Shown: positions 8,071 to 17,506, counted from the stretch's first letter. The stretch: DNA of 64,000 nt from Clostridium_AT radicumherbarum (GCF_045310525.1 NZ_JBJHZY010000001.1:620001-684000), one strand, 5' to 3'. The notes: generated by a model not told the origin, from the letters alone. Made by a program: numbers and translations.

Positions 8071-9186
8071 ATGATGAAGAAACTTGGTATATCAATATAT
8101 TCAGGACACACCAGTTTAAAAGATAATTTAGACTATATTGAACTTGCAGCAAAATATGGCTTTAAAAGAATATTTACATGTCTTATTTCTACTGCTGATA
8201 AGGCTATAGAAGATACAATAAATGAATTTAAGGAAATAACTCGACTTGCTAATAGACTGGATATGGAAGTTATTTCTGATATAGACTCTACGGTTTTAAA
8301 AAGATACGGTATCTCGATTTCGGACTTATCTTTTTTTAAGGAACTTGGAGTCAGTGGCATAAGGTTAGATTTAGGGTTTAGTGGAATAGAGGAGTCCATA
8401 ATGTCCTATAATCCTTATGGACTAAAAATAGAATTTAATATGAGTAATGGAACGAGATATATTGAAAATATACTATCAAATAAGGCAAATAAGGAAAATA
8501 TTTTAGGCTGCCATAACTTTTATCCTCGTATTTATACAGGCTTAAGCTTAGAACATTTTGTTAAATGCTCAAAGCAATATAAGGAACTTGGCATAAGAAC
8601 AGCTGCCTTTGTAAGCTCAAATAGTGCAAAATATGGCCCTTGGCCAGTATCAGAAGGACTTTGTACTCTTGAGATGCATCGCTTTATGCCAATTGAAGTG
8701 CAGGCAAAACATTTATATGCCACTGAATTAATAGATGATGTTATAATTGCAAATGCTTTTGCTGCAGAAGAGGAATTAAAAAAATTAAGTAAGTTAAATA
8801 AGGATATGCTTCAATTTTCAGTTGAGCTTGAAGAAAATATTCCTGAAATAGAAAGAAAAATTGTTTTGGAAGAACCTCACTTTAATAGGGGAGATGTATC
8901 TGAATATGTGATAAGGTCTACTCAAAGCAGAGTAAAATATAAAGGACATGAATTTCCGCTCTTTAATGCAAAGGATATTAATAGAGGAGATATTCTTATT
9001 GATTCATCTCTTTATTCCAGATATGCAGGAGAGCTGCAAATAGCTCTTAAAGATATGAAAAATACAGGAAAAACCAATGTAGTAGGAAGAATTTCAGAGG
9101 AAGAACTTTTCCTATTAAATTATATAGGACCATGGAGTAAATTTAGTTTTATTGAAAAATCCAATATAATAATGAAAGCTCTATAA
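8071..9186 (+). CDS. mupG: MupG-family (DUF871) 6-phospho-N-acetylmuramidase
   Basis: A 371-residue TIM-barrel protein of the DUF871/MupG family. It opens with LGISIYSGHTS and has GVSGIRLDLGF near residue 95, CHNFYPR near 150 and GPWPVSEGLCTLE near 190. MupG of Staphylococcus aureus cleaves MurNAc-6-phosphate-GlcNAc after PTS uptake. Residues about 255-371 are the family beta-rich C-terminal domain. Linkage to a lactose-class PTS fits hydrolysis of a phosphorylated disaccharide in the cytoplasm. AGGAGG precedes two consecutive ATGs, and the second (8074) has the more usual spacing. Substrate identity is inferred. Confidence 0.82.
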   Translation: MMKKLGISIYSGHTSLKDNLDYIELAAKYGFKRIFTCLISTADKAIEDTINEFKEITRLANRLDMEVISDIDSTVLKRYGISISDLSFFKELGVSGIRLDLGFSGIEESIMSYNPYGLKIEFNMSNGTRYIENILSNKANKENILGCHNFYPRIYTGLSLEHFVKCSKQYKELGIRTAAFVSSNSAKYGPWPVSEGLCTLEMHRFMPIEVQAKHLYATELIDDVIIANAFAAEEELKKLSKLNKDMLQFSVELEENIPEIERKIVLEEPHFNRGDVSEYVIRSTQSRVKYKGHEFPLFNAKDINRGDILIDSSLYSRYAGELQIALKDMKNTGKTNVVGRISEEELFLLNYIGPWSKFSFIEKSNIIMKAL

Positions 9187-9372
9187 AATAGGTATAATAT
9201 ATATTATTATATAAATTTTCTAGAAATAATTGTATTATAGCTATGGTTATTTGTAAAAATATCACTTATAATAATAATACCATTAGGGTATCCTTTGTTA
9301 CTTTGTTGATATTTAACAGTTCAATAAATGATAATGGATGCTCTTATTATTAAACTTTGGAGAGTGATATAT

Positions 9373-10080
9373 ATGATACCAACACCTCACATTGGTGTAA
9401 GTGAACAAGGAGTTATAGCTGAAACAGTGCTTCTGCCAGGTGATCCTTTAAGAGCAAAATTTATAGCTGAAACCTATTTAGAAAATTCTGTTCAATTTAA
9501 TACAGTGCGAAATATGTTTGGATACACTGGTACATATAAAGGTAAAAAAATTTCTGTTATGGGAACTGGGATGGGTATACCATCAATAGGTATCTATTCC
9601 TATGAGCTGATTAATTTTTATGGAGTTAAAAATGTAATTAGAATTGGTTCCTGTGGATCTATGCAAGAGAATGTAAAGGTTCGTGATATAGTTATAGGAA
9701 TGTCAGCGTCTACAAATTCAAATTATGCAAGTCAATATAATTTACCAGGTACATTTGCTCCAACAGCTTCCTGGGATTTATTAAAAAAGGCAGTTAAAAT
9801 AGCTGAGGAAAAGGGTATTGAGCCAAAGGTTGGAAACATCTATTCTTCTGATACATTTTATGACGACGATCAAGAGTCATGGAAGAAGTGGGCAAAAATG
9901 GGTGTAATGGCAGTAGAAATGGAAGCTGCAGCCTTATACATGAATGCGGCTCGTGCAGGTGCAAATGCACTTTGCATATTAACTGTATCAGACTCTTTAG
10001 TCACCCACGAAGCCACTACTGCTGAAGAAAGACAAACATCTTTCACTCAAATGATGGAAATTGCATTAGAGTTAGCATAA
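9373..10080 (+). CDS. deoD: Purine-nucleoside phosphorylase, DeoD type
   Basis: A 235-residue hexameric-type phosphorylase that splits purine (deoxy)nucleosides into free base and (deoxy)ribose-1-phosphate. Key blocks are TPHIGV at the start, LLPGDPLRAKFIAE, MGTGMGIPSIGIYSYEL, IRIGSCGSMQ, and the nucleoside-binding VEMEAAALY near residue 178. The proton-donor Asp is in VSDSLVTHE. The ATG at 9373 follows TTGGAGAGTG and gives the exact family N-terminus. The in-frame ATG at 9328 would add 15 residues with no homology. It would supply free purine bases to the locus further downstream. Confidence 0.95.
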   Translation: MIPTPHIGVSEQGVIAETVLLPGDPLRAKFIAETYLENSVQFNTVRNMFGYTGTYKGKKISVMGTGMGIPSIGIYSYELINFYGVKNVIRIGSCGSMQENVKVRDIVIGMSASTNSNYASQYNLPGTFAPTASWDLLKKAVKIAEEKGIEPKVGNIYSSDTFYDDDQESWKKWAKMGVMAVEMEAAALYMNAARAGANALCILTVSDSLVTHEATTAEERQTSFTQMMEIALELA

Positions 10081-10088
10081 GAAAACAA

Positions 10089-10117
10089 ATGGGGCTATTG
10101 CAAAATAGCTCCATTTT
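10089..10117. terminator. Terminator shared by deoD and the convergent MATE gene
   Basis: ATGGGGCTATT (10089-10099) pairs with AATAGCTCCAT (10103-10113, one G-T pair), followed by a run of T. Confidence 0.8.
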
Positions 10118-10128
10118 TATGTGCAAAA

Positions 10129-11499
10129 TTAAGTATTTTCAATGACACTGTGATTCTTCCATTTACCGTTTTTAAGTCTAATATAGTACAACGCACCTCT
10201 AACCAGCCAGTCTGTGTACATACCTAGCCAAACACCAACAAGGCCAAGCTTTAAAGAAATGCCAAGAAGATAGCCAAGGGTTATTCTAAATACCCACATA
10301 CCTATTATAGAAGTCGCTAAGGTGTATTTTACATCTCCTGCACCTTTAAAGCCTGATGGGAGTACAAAAGAAAAGGGCCAAAAGAGAACAAAAACAGCAT
10401 TTATCACCATTAATTTTGCAGAAAGATTTATTACATCAATATTTGTTGAGTACAAGGAACAAATACTTTTAGCAAAGGGTGCAGTTAAAAGGCCTATTAT
10501 ACCAAGGCAAACAGATGAAAAGAAAACAAGATATCTTAAGGAATTTTCAGCTTCCTTGAACTTTCTTCGCCCCATTAGCTGCCCTACAATTGCTGTAGCA
10601 GCTATGCTAAATGCATTTCCTGGAATATTAATCATTCCAGCTATTGAACCACTAATTGCATTTGAAGCAATAGTAACAGTTCCCATACTAACAATAAATA
10701 TTTGAGTAATAAGTTTTCCTAAATTAAATAGAAGAGATTCCAAACTAGCAGGAATACCAACATTAAATATAGGCTTTAATAATTCTTTATCTAATTTAAA
10801 TTTTAATATCTTTGTTAACTTTATTATTCTAGAACCTCTTAAAAGTACAAATAAAATTATTATGGCACCTATAGTTCTTGCTAATGCAATACCTAGGGCA
10901 GCACCTTTAATACCCATACCCTGTAGAACTATATTAAAATGCTCATTATGAATGTTTATTCCATAAATAAATAGATAACTAAAAATTATATTAATAAAAT
11001 TCATGAAAATAGTAATCATCATTGGAGTTTTAGTATCTCCAGCACCTCTAAGTATACCATTTGCAACTAAGTCTATTGATATTAAAGGATATGTAAGCAA
11101 GGTTATGCCTAAATATAAGATTGTGTTTTTAATAACCAGAGAATCCGCTGATCCAAATAATCCATTAATAATAGGAACTCTAAGGGTCCAAGTAATTATG
11201 GTAACTAGAAAGGATATTAAAAAGCCGGAATAGAGTGCCTGCTTCATAGCTGCATTAGCTTTCTTTATGTTGCCTTGACCTACGAACTGCGCCACTACAA
11301 CCGTACCGCCTACCGCTAATGCTGAAAAAAATGAAATGAAAATAAAATTTAAGGAATCCACCATTCCAATAGCTGAAACAGCTTCTTTACCAATATGGCC
11401 TGCCATCATTGTATTTATAGTCCCCATTGAAATAACGAAAACTTGTTCAGTTAGTATAGGTAAAGCAAGCTTCATTATATCTTTTCTTATAAACTTCAT
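10129..11499 (-). CDS. MATE-family multidrug/toxin efflux transporter
   Basis: A 456-residue membrane protein with about twelve hydrophobic segments in two similar halves. It has the family features MAGHIGKEAVSAIGM near residue 30, VVAQFVGQGN near 65 and the second-half repeat VGQLMGRRKFKEAE near 300. MATE proteins export cations or drugs in exchange for Na+ or H+. It stands alone on the minus strand, convergent with deoD. The ribosome binding site is AGGGGGC. The substrate cannot be told from sequence. Confidence 0.92.
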   Translation of the reverse strand: MKFIRKDIMKLALPILTEQVFVISMGTINTMMAGHIGKEAVSAIGMVDSLNFIFISFFSALAVGGTVVVAQFVGQGNIKKANAAMKQALYSGFLISFLVTIITWTLRVPIINGLFGSADSLVIKNTILYLGITLLTYPLISIDLVANGILRGAGDTKTPMMITIFMNFINIIFSYLFIYGINIHNEHFNIVLQGMGIKGAALGIALARTIGAIIILFVLLRGSRIIKLTKILKFKLDKELLKPIFNVGIPASLESLLFNLGKLITQIFIVSMGTVTIASNAISGSIAGMINIPGNAFSIAATAIVGQLMGRRKFKEAENSLRYLVFFSSVCLGIIGLLTAPFAKSICSLYSTNIDVINLSAKLMVINAVFVLFWPFSFVLPSGFKGAGDVKYTLATSIIGMWVFRITLGYLLGISLKLGLVGVWLGMYTDWLVRGALYYIRLKNGKWKNHSVIENT

Positions 11500-11770
11500 T
11501 ATGCAGCCCCCTTATGTAAAAAGAATATACTTACAATATTAGCACAATTTTAAATATAAGCATAATAATTTGAAATACAAAATTGCAATGATATAATATA
11601 TATTAAGTAAGACAATTATTAATTGTTGCAAAAGTCCATCATTATATAATCATTAACAATAATAGTGTTTACGTAGCCATTAGAACTTAAAAAATTGATA
11701 ATTGCTTTATAAAAATTCGAATCAGTTATGTTTGACAATAATTAAGTAAATTATCTAAGGAGGTTTTTAA

Positions 11771-12760
11771 ATGTCCTATATAGCAAGTGAAAAAAGGTAT
11801 GAAAATATGAAGTATAATCGCTGTGGAAACAGCGGCTTAAAATTACCTGCCATATCTCTTGGCTTTTGGCATAATTTTGGGGGAATTGATATATTTGAAA
11901 ATGGAAGAGAGATAGTTAGGAAGGCTTTTGACTTAGGTATTACTCATTTTGATTTAGCAAATAATTATGGCCCTCCAGCAGGCTCTGCAGAAGAGAACTT
12001 TGGTAAAATATTAAAACTTGATTTTAAGGCTTATAGAGACGAAATGATAATTTCCAGCAAGGCCGGTTATTATATGTGGCCAGGACCTTATGGTGAATGG
12101 GGTTCTAAGAAATACCTTGTAGCAAGCTTAGATCAAAGTTTAAAACGTATGGGTCTAGATTATGTGGATATCTTTTATCATCACAGACCAGATCCAAATA
12201 CTCCTCTAGAGGAGACCATGGGAGCTCTAGATTTAATTGTAAGACAGGGTAAAGCACTTTATGTTGGAGTATCAAACTATAATGCTGAACAGACCAGAAA
12301 AGCTGCAGAAATATTAAAAAGGTTAGGTACGCCTTTTGTAATTAATCAACCTAGATATAATATGTTTGACAGGTGGATTGAAAATGGACTTCAAGATGTT
12401 CTTAAGGAAGAAGGCATAGGTTCCATAGCATTTGTTCCGCTGGCTCAGGGACTTCTTACTAACAAATATTTAAATGGAGTTCCGAAGGACTCCAGAGCTG
12501 CTGGACCATCACAGTTTTTAAGCAATAAGGATATTACAGATGAAAAGTTAAGTAAGGTAAGTAAGCTTAATGAGCTTGCTATGAGCAGGCATCAAAGCTT
12601 AGCTCAGATGGCAATTGCCTGGGTACTTCGTGAAGGTCGTGTAACTTCTGCACTTATTGGTGCAAGCAAGGTAATTCAAATTGAAGATAATGTGGCAGCC
12701 TTAAACAACTTAGAATTTTCTAAAGAAGAACTTAGTAAAATTGATGAAATACTAAAATAA
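11771..12760 (+). CDS. Aldo/keto reductase, YghZ-like
   Basis: A 329-residue NAD(P)H-dependent (beta/alpha)8 reductase of the AKR14/YghZ (L-glyceraldehyde-3-phosphate reductase) group. Catalytic residues are visible as Asp and Tyr in HFDLANNYGPPAGSAEENFG near residue 58, Lys in ISSKAGY near 96 and His in DIFYHHRPDP near 137. The cofactor site is ALIGASK near 300. The ribosome binding site AAGGAGG precedes the ATG at 11771. Its role here is unknown. It is flanked by unrelated transcription units and looks monocistronic. Confidence 0.9.
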   Translation: MSYIASEKRYENMKYNRCGNSGLKLPAISLGFWHNFGGIDIFENGREIVRKAFDLGITHFDLANNYGPPAGSAEENFGKILKLDFKAYRDEMIISSKAGYYMWPGPYGEWGSKKYLVASLDQSLKRMGLDYVDIFYHHRPDPNTPLEETMGALDLIVRQGKALYVGVSNYNAEQTRKAAEILKRLGTPFVINQPRYNMFDRWIENGLQDVLKEEGIGSIAFVPLAQGLLTNKYLNGVPKDSRAAGPSQFLSNKDITDEKLSKVSKLNELAMSRHQSLAQMAIAWVLREGRVTSALIGASKVIQIEDNVAALNNLEFSKEELSKIDEILK

Positions 12761-12931
12761 GAAATAATAACATAGCAGCATATATTATGAAGGAAGTTAC
12801 AAACTCACTTTGGTTATTTATAATGCTTTTGTATATTATATCTAATAAAATTATTTTGAGCTTCCAACCATAGTAAAATATATTGTTATTAAAGTGAGAC
12901 TCTTATTATCATTTAGAATAAGTAAATTTTA

Positions 12932-12960
12932 TTGACACCATATAGAGGTAATGTTATTAT
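12932..12960 (+). promoter_or_regulatory. Sigma-70-type promoter of the cobalamin operon
   Basis: TTGACA (12932-12937), a 17-bp spacer and TATTAT (12955-12960) lie directly before the cobalamin aptamer. The 12761-12931 stretch before it is AT-rich with no gene seen. Confidence 0.8.
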
Positions 12961-12982
12961 TAACTTGTAAACAATTAAATAC

Positions 12983-13133
12983 TATGCCCCAGGTACATTT
13001 AGTTTAAAAGGGAAAGTGGTGAAAATCCACTACAGCCCCCGCTACTGTATACGGATACGAATCCTAACCACTGGTTAACAGCCGGGAAGGTGGGAAGAGA
13101 TTGACCCGTGAGCCAGGAGACCTGCCTTGGACA
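12983..13133 (+). ncRNA. Cobalamin (AdoCbl) riboswitch aptamer
   Basis: The conserved elements appear in order: a GGTACA-type entry at 12991, GGGAAAGTGGTGAAAATCCACT at 13010-13031 (the box with the GTG/CAC stem), ACAGCCCCCGCTACTGT near 13032, CCACTGG near 13069, GCCGGGAAGG at 13081 and GAGCCAGGAGACCTGCC near 13110. Together these are diagnostic of the cobalamin riboswitch. It sits between a strong promoter and two terminators, so cobalamin binding is expected to shut off the transport operon. Confidence 0.95.
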
Positions 13134-13191
13134 ATACTAATCCTTCGGAGGGAAGGGAAGTGGTTTGAGAAATCTTGTTAAGGTTTATTAT

Positions 13192-13220
13192 GCCCACTTT
13201 TAAAGTGGGCTTTTTATTTT
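13192..13220 (+). terminator. Riboswitch terminator 1
   Basis: GCCCACTTT/AAAGTGGGC forms a 9-bp stem (13192-13210), followed by a T-rich tail. It is the probable expression platform of the cobalamin riboswitch. Confidence 0.85.
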
Positions 13221-13256
13221 AATTAGATTACTCTAGAGTCTTAAGCCATTAAACTT

Positions 13257-13283
13257 CCTCTACAGGTTTGTAGAGGTTTTTTT
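13257..13283 (+). terminator. Riboswitch terminator 2
   Basis: CCTCTAC (13257-13263) pairs with GTAGAGG (13270-13276) and is followed by seven T. Two terminators in tandem before the first gene is unusual. Confidence 0.8.
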
Positions 13284-13318
13284 ATTTAATTGTATTTTAG
13301 TATTGGGGGGTCATTTTT

Positions 13319-13816
13319 ATGAAATTAAGAAAGCTTGTTACTTGTGCAATGCTAATTGCACTATGCTTTGTTGGAAGCAATATAAAGGTGTTTGGAACAA
13401 TAGCCTTTGATTCAATGCCTGCATTTTTAGGAGCATTAATACTCGGACCATGGTATGGAGCAGTACTTGGAGCAGCAGGACATTTCTTAACTGCACTAAC
13501 CTCAGGCTTTCCTTTATCTTTGCCCGTTCATATTGTTTTAATGTTTGGTATGGCCTTAACTATGATATTTTTTAACATTACTCAAAAAGGTTTGGAGAAA
13601 AAAATTAATGTGTGGGCTGCAAGAATAATAGGAATATTAGTAGCGCTTATATTTAATGTGTACATAAGCTGCTTAATGGTAACTCCTTTAACTGGCTTTG
13701 CTGTCTTTGCATTTGCTCCTGAACTGTTAATTATTTCACTGGCAAATGTAGTAATTGCAGAAGTAGTATATGTATTTTTACCAAAGCAAATTAAAGAAAG
13801 ATTCTTATCAAAGTAG
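13319..13816 (+). CDS. ECF transporter S component, cobalamin-related (CbrT/CblT-like)
   Basis: A 165-residue membrane protein with about five or six hydrophobic segments. It has the ECF S-component layout, including an early LVTCAMLIALCFVGSNIKV segment and the PAFLGALILGPWYGAVLGA block typical of S components. It follows a cobalamin riboswitch and precedes cobU and a BtuFCD set, so the ligand is probably cobalamin, cobinamide or a lower-ligand precursor. No ECF ATPases or T component lie nearby, so it must share a module encoded elsewhere. The ribosome binding site is GGGGGG. Confidence 0.82.
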   Translation: MKLRKLVTCAMLIALCFVGSNIKVFGTIAFDSMPAFLGALILGPWYGAVLGAAGHFLTALTSGFPLSLPVHIVLMFGMALTMIFFNITQKGLEKKINVWAARIIGILVALIFNVYISCLMVTPLTGFAVFAFAPELLIISLANVVIAEVVYVFLPKQIKERFLSK

Positions 13817-13828
13817 GAGGAAAAGGGA

Positions 13829-14419
13829 ATGGGTAAACTTTGTCTTGTAACTGGAGGAGCAAGAAGCGGAAAAAGCAGCTTTGCAGAAAAAATGGCTAAA
13901 GACCTTAATGGAGACCTGCTTTATATTGCCACTTCAATAGTTTTCGATGAGGAGATGAAGGACAGAGTTAAGAAACATAGAGCCCAGAGACCAAAGAGCT
14001 GGGACACCTTTGAAGGCTATAAGAATTTAGCACCAGAAGTACTTAAGGCAAGTAATAATCATAAGGGCATTTTACTGGATTGTGCTACTGTAATGATGAC
14101 TAACTTGCTGTTTGATATAGTTGGAACAACCTTTGATGATGCTAGCGATGCTGCAAACATTACAGAAATTATTACTAATGAGAGACTAGCTGAAATAGAG
14201 GTAAAAATTATTAAGGAATTCGAAGTATTTATAGATGCAGTTAAAGAGACTAACCTAACTGCAATAGTAGTTACAAACGAAATAGGCTTTGGAGTGGTAC
14301 CTGAAACAGTACTTGGAAGGGTTTTTAGGGACATTGCAGGAAGAGTAAATCAATATATTGCAAGAAGAGCAGAGGAAGTTTATTTAGTTGTTTGCGGAAT
14401 TGAAATGAAAATCAAATAG
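13829..14419 (+). CDS. cobU: Adenosylcobinamide kinase / adenosylcobinamide-phosphate guanylyltransferase
   Basis: A 196-residue bifunctional enzyme of nucleotide-loop assembly. It phosphorylates adenosylcobinamide and then attaches GMP. The P-loop GGARSGKSSFAE spans residues 7-18, the guanylylation region KKHRAQRPKSWDT lies near 49-61 and contains the expected His, and VTNEIGFGVVP is near 150. It starts 12 bp after the S-component stop, with GGAGGAAAAGGG upstream. Its place next to transport genes indicates salvage of incomplete corrinoids. Confidence 0.95.
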   Translation: MGKLCLVTGGARSGKSSFAEKMAKDLNGDLLYIATSIVFDEEMKDRVKKHRAQRPKSWDTFEGYKNLAPEVLKASNNHKGILLDCATVMMTNLLFDIVGTTFDDASDAANITEIITNERLAEIEVKIIKEFEVFIDAVKETNLTAIVVTNEIGFGVVPETVLGRVFRDIAGRVNQYIARRAEEVYLVVCGIEMKIK

Positions 14420-14545
14420 AGTCATTACATTATATTGGTTTGTACGCTATTAAATAAATATTTTTAGCTGCCAACATTTTTACTCTTAGAAAGATATTAA
14501 TATAAAGAATGGAATAATATAATATTTTGGAGGAATAAAATAGAT

Positions 14546-15490
14546 ATGAAAAAAATAACTAGTTTAATAATGATAATAGTATTTTCTATTGCCATAGTTC
14601 TTACAGGCTGCAGTGCAAAAAATACAGCTAACACAGCCGCTGATAATACAAAAAAGGAAGTAAGTAATACAAAGTATCCTTTAAAGGTTACAGATGCATT
14701 TAAAAGAGAGATTGTTTTAGATAAGGAGCCTGAGAGAATAGTATCAGTTTCACCAAGCATTACTGAGATAATTTACTCTCTTGGAAAAGGAAGTAATTTA
14801 GTTGGAAGAACAGATTATGATGATTATCCAGCTGAAGTAACCAAGGTTAATTCAATTGGAAACTTAACAAATCCTAGCGAAGAAAAAATTATAGACTTAA
14901 AACCTGATGTTGTATTTGTATCTGACATAACTTCAAAGGACACTGTTAAAAAACTTGAGGATTTAAAAATAAAGGTTATAGTTTATTCCGGAGAACAAAG
15001 CTTTGACGGAACTTATAAGAATATTGACAGCATAGCTGAGGTGTTAAATGCAAAAGATAAGGCTAATACAATTATAGATGGTATGAAGGCAAAAGTTAAA
15101 GAAGTTGAAGATAAGGTTAAGGATGCTAAAAAACCATCTGTTTATTATGTAGTAGGTTATGGTCAAAGCGGAGACTTTACTTCAGGAAAAGGTACATTTA
15201 TTGGTCAAATGATAGAACTTGCAGGAGGCACAAATGCTGCTAATGACGTTGAAGGCTGGAATTACAGTGTAGAAAAGCTTGTTAGTAAGAATCCAGATTT
15301 AATGATTTGTTCTAAGTTTTTTGATACTAAAAAGGGTATTGAAGCTACTGCAGGGTACAAAGATTTAAAGGCAGTTAAGGAAAATAAATTACTTGAAATA
15401 GATGATAACTTAATAAACCGTCAAGGACCTAGACTAGCAGATGGCTTAGAAGCAATGGCAAAATTAATACATCCAGAACTTTTTAAATAA
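14546..15490 (+). CDS. btuF: Corrinoid ABC transporter substrate-binding lipoprotein
   Basis: A 314-residue BtuF-like binding protein. The signal peptide ends in the lipobox VLTGC, with Cys at residue 22, so it is anchored outside the membrane. The mature protein opens with YPLKVTDAFKREIVL and PERIVSVSPSITEIIYSLG, the class III binding-protein signature, and has GGTNAANDVEGW near 225. It heads btuF-btuC-btuD. The substrate is inferred to be corrinoid because the operon starts with a cobalamin riboswitch and cobU. Confidence 0.93.
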   Translation: MKKITSLIMIIVFSIAIVLTGCSAKNTANTAADNTKKEVSNTKYPLKVTDAFKREIVLDKEPERIVSVSPSITEIIYSLGKGSNLVGRTDYDDYPAEVTKVNSIGNLTNPSEEKIIDLKPDVVFVSDITSKDTVKKLEDLKIKVIVYSGEQSFDGTYKNIDSIAEVLNAKDKANTIIDGMKAKVKEVEDKVKDAKKPSVYYVVGYGQSGDFTSGKGTFIGQMIELAGGTNAANDVEGWNYSVEKLVSKNPDLMICSKFFDTKKGIEATAGYKDLKAVKENKLLEIDDNLINRQGPRLADGLEAMAKLIHPELFK

Positions 15491-15516
15491 AACAAATAGA
15501 AATAGAGGAAAATTAA

Positions 15517-16569
15517 ATGTCTTATGTATACAAAAGGAAAGCTTACGCAAAAATATTTATTTTATCAATTATAGTGCTCACTGCTACTGCTGTTGGCGCT
15601 GTTAATTTTGGTGCTGTAGACATTTCTTTCAAGGATACTGCTAGAATTATTTTTAATAAAATTCCATTTTTAAATACCCTTATTTCAACTCATGGAATTA
15701 AAGAAAGTTCAAGAATTATTGTTTTAAATTTAAGACTTCCAAGAATTATTCTAGCTACCTTAGTAGGTATGGGTTTATCTGTAGTTGGAGCGACTTACCA
15801 GAGCATATTTAAAAATGCAATGGCTGATTCCTATGTGCTTGGAATTTCTTCTGGGGCAGCTTTAGGCGCAGCTCTTTCTATTGCATTTGGAGCAACTGCA
15901 AACGCCTTAGGTATGGGACTTACAACTGTAAGTGCATTTCTGGGGGCAATACTCACAGCTTTCTTTGTCTTAAACATAGCAAGGCTTGGAAGTAAGCTCT
16001 CAGATGTAACACTTATGCTGGCAGGGGTGTCTATGAACTTCCTGCTTTCCTCTATGATCTCCTTAATTATGATATTTAAGAGAAATGAAATAGAAAAAAT
16101 CGTTATGTGGACAATGGGAAGTGTTTCAGCAGGAAATTGGAAAAGTATTTATATACTTGCACCTATTGTATTTTTAGGCACAGCAATCATCTGTTTGTTT
16201 TTAAAGGATTTAAACATGATGATGCTGGGTGAAGAAAGCGCTCAAAATCTTGGTGTGGAAGTTTATAAGGTAAAAGTCATTTTAATAGCTGTTAGTACTA
16301 TTATAGTGGGAGCGGTTGTCTCCTTTAGCGGCATAATTGGCTTTGTAGGACTTATAATACCTCATATAGTAAGAATAGCTTTAGGTTCTGATAATAGGGT
16401 AGTTGTGCCTTTTTCAGCTTCTATTGGTGCACTATTTTTAATTTTATGCGATACCTTAGCTCGATCCATTGTACCTCCTGCTGAAATACCTGTTGGAATA
16501 GTTACATCGATATTTGGTGTTCCCTTCTTCCTTTACTTATTAATGAAAAATAAAAAGAAGGTGTTATAG
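15517..16569 (+). CDS. btuC: Corrinoid ABC transporter permease
   Basis: A 350-residue FecCD/BtuC-family permease with about ten membrane segments. Blocks include LRLPRIILATLVGMGLSVVG near 75, NAMADSYVLGISSGAALGA near 103, and SFSGIIGFVGLIIPHIVRI near 268, which contains the loop that contacts the ATPase. It starts 26 bp after btuF and ends 3 bp before btuD. The start has AGAGGAAAA upstream. Confidence 0.93.
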   Translation: MSYVYKRKAYAKIFILSIIVLTATAVGAVNFGAVDISFKDTARIIFNKIPFLNTLISTHGIKESSRIIVLNLRLPRIILATLVGMGLSVVGATYQSIFKNAMADSYVLGISSGAALGAALSIAFGATANALGMGLTTVSAFLGAILTAFFVLNIARLGSKLSDVTLMLAGVSMNFLLSSMISLIMIFKRNEIEKIVMWTMGSVSAGNWKSIYILAPIVFLGTAIICLFLKDLNMMMLGEESAQNLGVEVYKVKVILIAVSTIIVGAVVSFSGIIGFVGLIIPHIVRIALGSDNRVVVPFSASIGALFLILCDTLARSIVPPAEIPVGIVTSIFGVPFFLYLLMKNKKKVL

Positions 16570-16572
16570 CTT

Positions 16573-17349
16573 ATGAGTATGTTACAAGTTAAAGATTTAA
16601 ATTTTAATTTTGGAAAAGAAAATATTCTTGAGCATATCACTTTAAATATTGATAAAGGAAGCTTTTACAGCATTATAGGGCCCAATGGTTCTGGTAAAAC
16701 TACCTTATTAAGAAATATAAGCAGAGTACTGCATCCTATTAAAAATACAGTTTTCATTAATAAGTCCGATATTTCTAACTTAAGGCAAAAGGAAATTGCA
16801 AAGACAATGGCAGTGGTGCCGCAGAATACAAATATTGATTTCGACTTTACAGCACTTGATATAGTTATGATGGGAAGAGCAGCTCATTTAAGAAGATTTG
16901 AAACTGAAAATGAAGAAGACTTTAAAAAAGTTAGAGAAGCTATGGAAATCACAAATACCTGGAGCCTTAGAGAAAAAAATATTAATCACTTAAGTGGAGG
17001 AGAAAGGCAGAGAGTTATAGTAGCTAGAGCTATTGCTCAAGACACTGAAGTGATTTTACTTGATGAACCAGTTTCTAATTTGGATTTATATCATCAAATT
17101 GAGGTAATGAATACTGTTAAGACCTTAGTAGAAGATAGAAACATTATAGTAGTTGCAGTTCTTCATGATTTAAATTTGGCTTCTAATTATAGTGATCATA
17201 TATTTTTAATGAGCGAGGGAAAGCTTTTTTGTGAAGGTAATTCTGAAGAGGTAATTACAGAAGAAAATATTAAAGATGTATACAAGGTTAAAGTAAGTTT
17301 AACTGAAAATCCATTTACTCAAAAGCCTCATATAATTATTTGTAATTAA
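16573..17349 (+). CDS. btuD: Corrinoid ABC transporter ATP-binding protein
   Basis: A 258-residue ATPase energising BtuC. Walker A is GPNGSGKTT near residue 37, the signature is LSGGERQR near 140, Walker B is VILLDEPVSNLDL near 160, and the switch His is in VLHDLNLAS near 196. It is the last gene of the riboswitch operon and is followed by a hairpin with a T-rich tail (17353-17383). Confidence 0.93.
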   Translation: MSMLQVKDLNFNFGKENILEHITLNIDKGSFYSIIGPNGSGKTTLLRNISRVLHPIKNTVFINKSDISNLRQKEIAKTMAVVPQNTNIDFDFTALDIVMMGRAAHLRRFETENEEDFKKVREAMEITNTWSLREKNINHLSGGERQRVIVARAIAQDTEVILLDEPVSNLDLYHQIEVMNTVKTLVEDRNIIVVAVLHDLNLASNYSDHIFLMSEGKLFCEGNSEEVITEENIKDVYKVKVSLTENPFTQKPHIIICN

Positions 17350-17352
17350 CAA

Positions 17353-17383
17353 AAGTGATACCAATGGTGTCACTTATTCTTTT
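17353..17383 (+). terminator. Terminator of the cobalamin operon
   Basis: AAGTGATACC pairs with GGTGTCACTT (17353-17375, one wobble pair) and is followed by ATTCTTTTATTT. Confidence 0.75.
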
Positions 17384-17506
17384 ATTTAGCTGTGCTAGCA
17401 TACTTATTTTAAACATATATTATTATTAGATTTAAATATCCTTAAGAAAGACTTGAAATTATTGATAACTAATGGTTATAAAAAAATTTTAAGAGGTGAG
17501 GGTATC

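Noticed and set aside
10322..11542. Open frames on the plus strand opposite the MATE gene.
   Set aside because: They are shadows of a clear membrane transporter on the minus strand and have no ribosome binding sites or family features.
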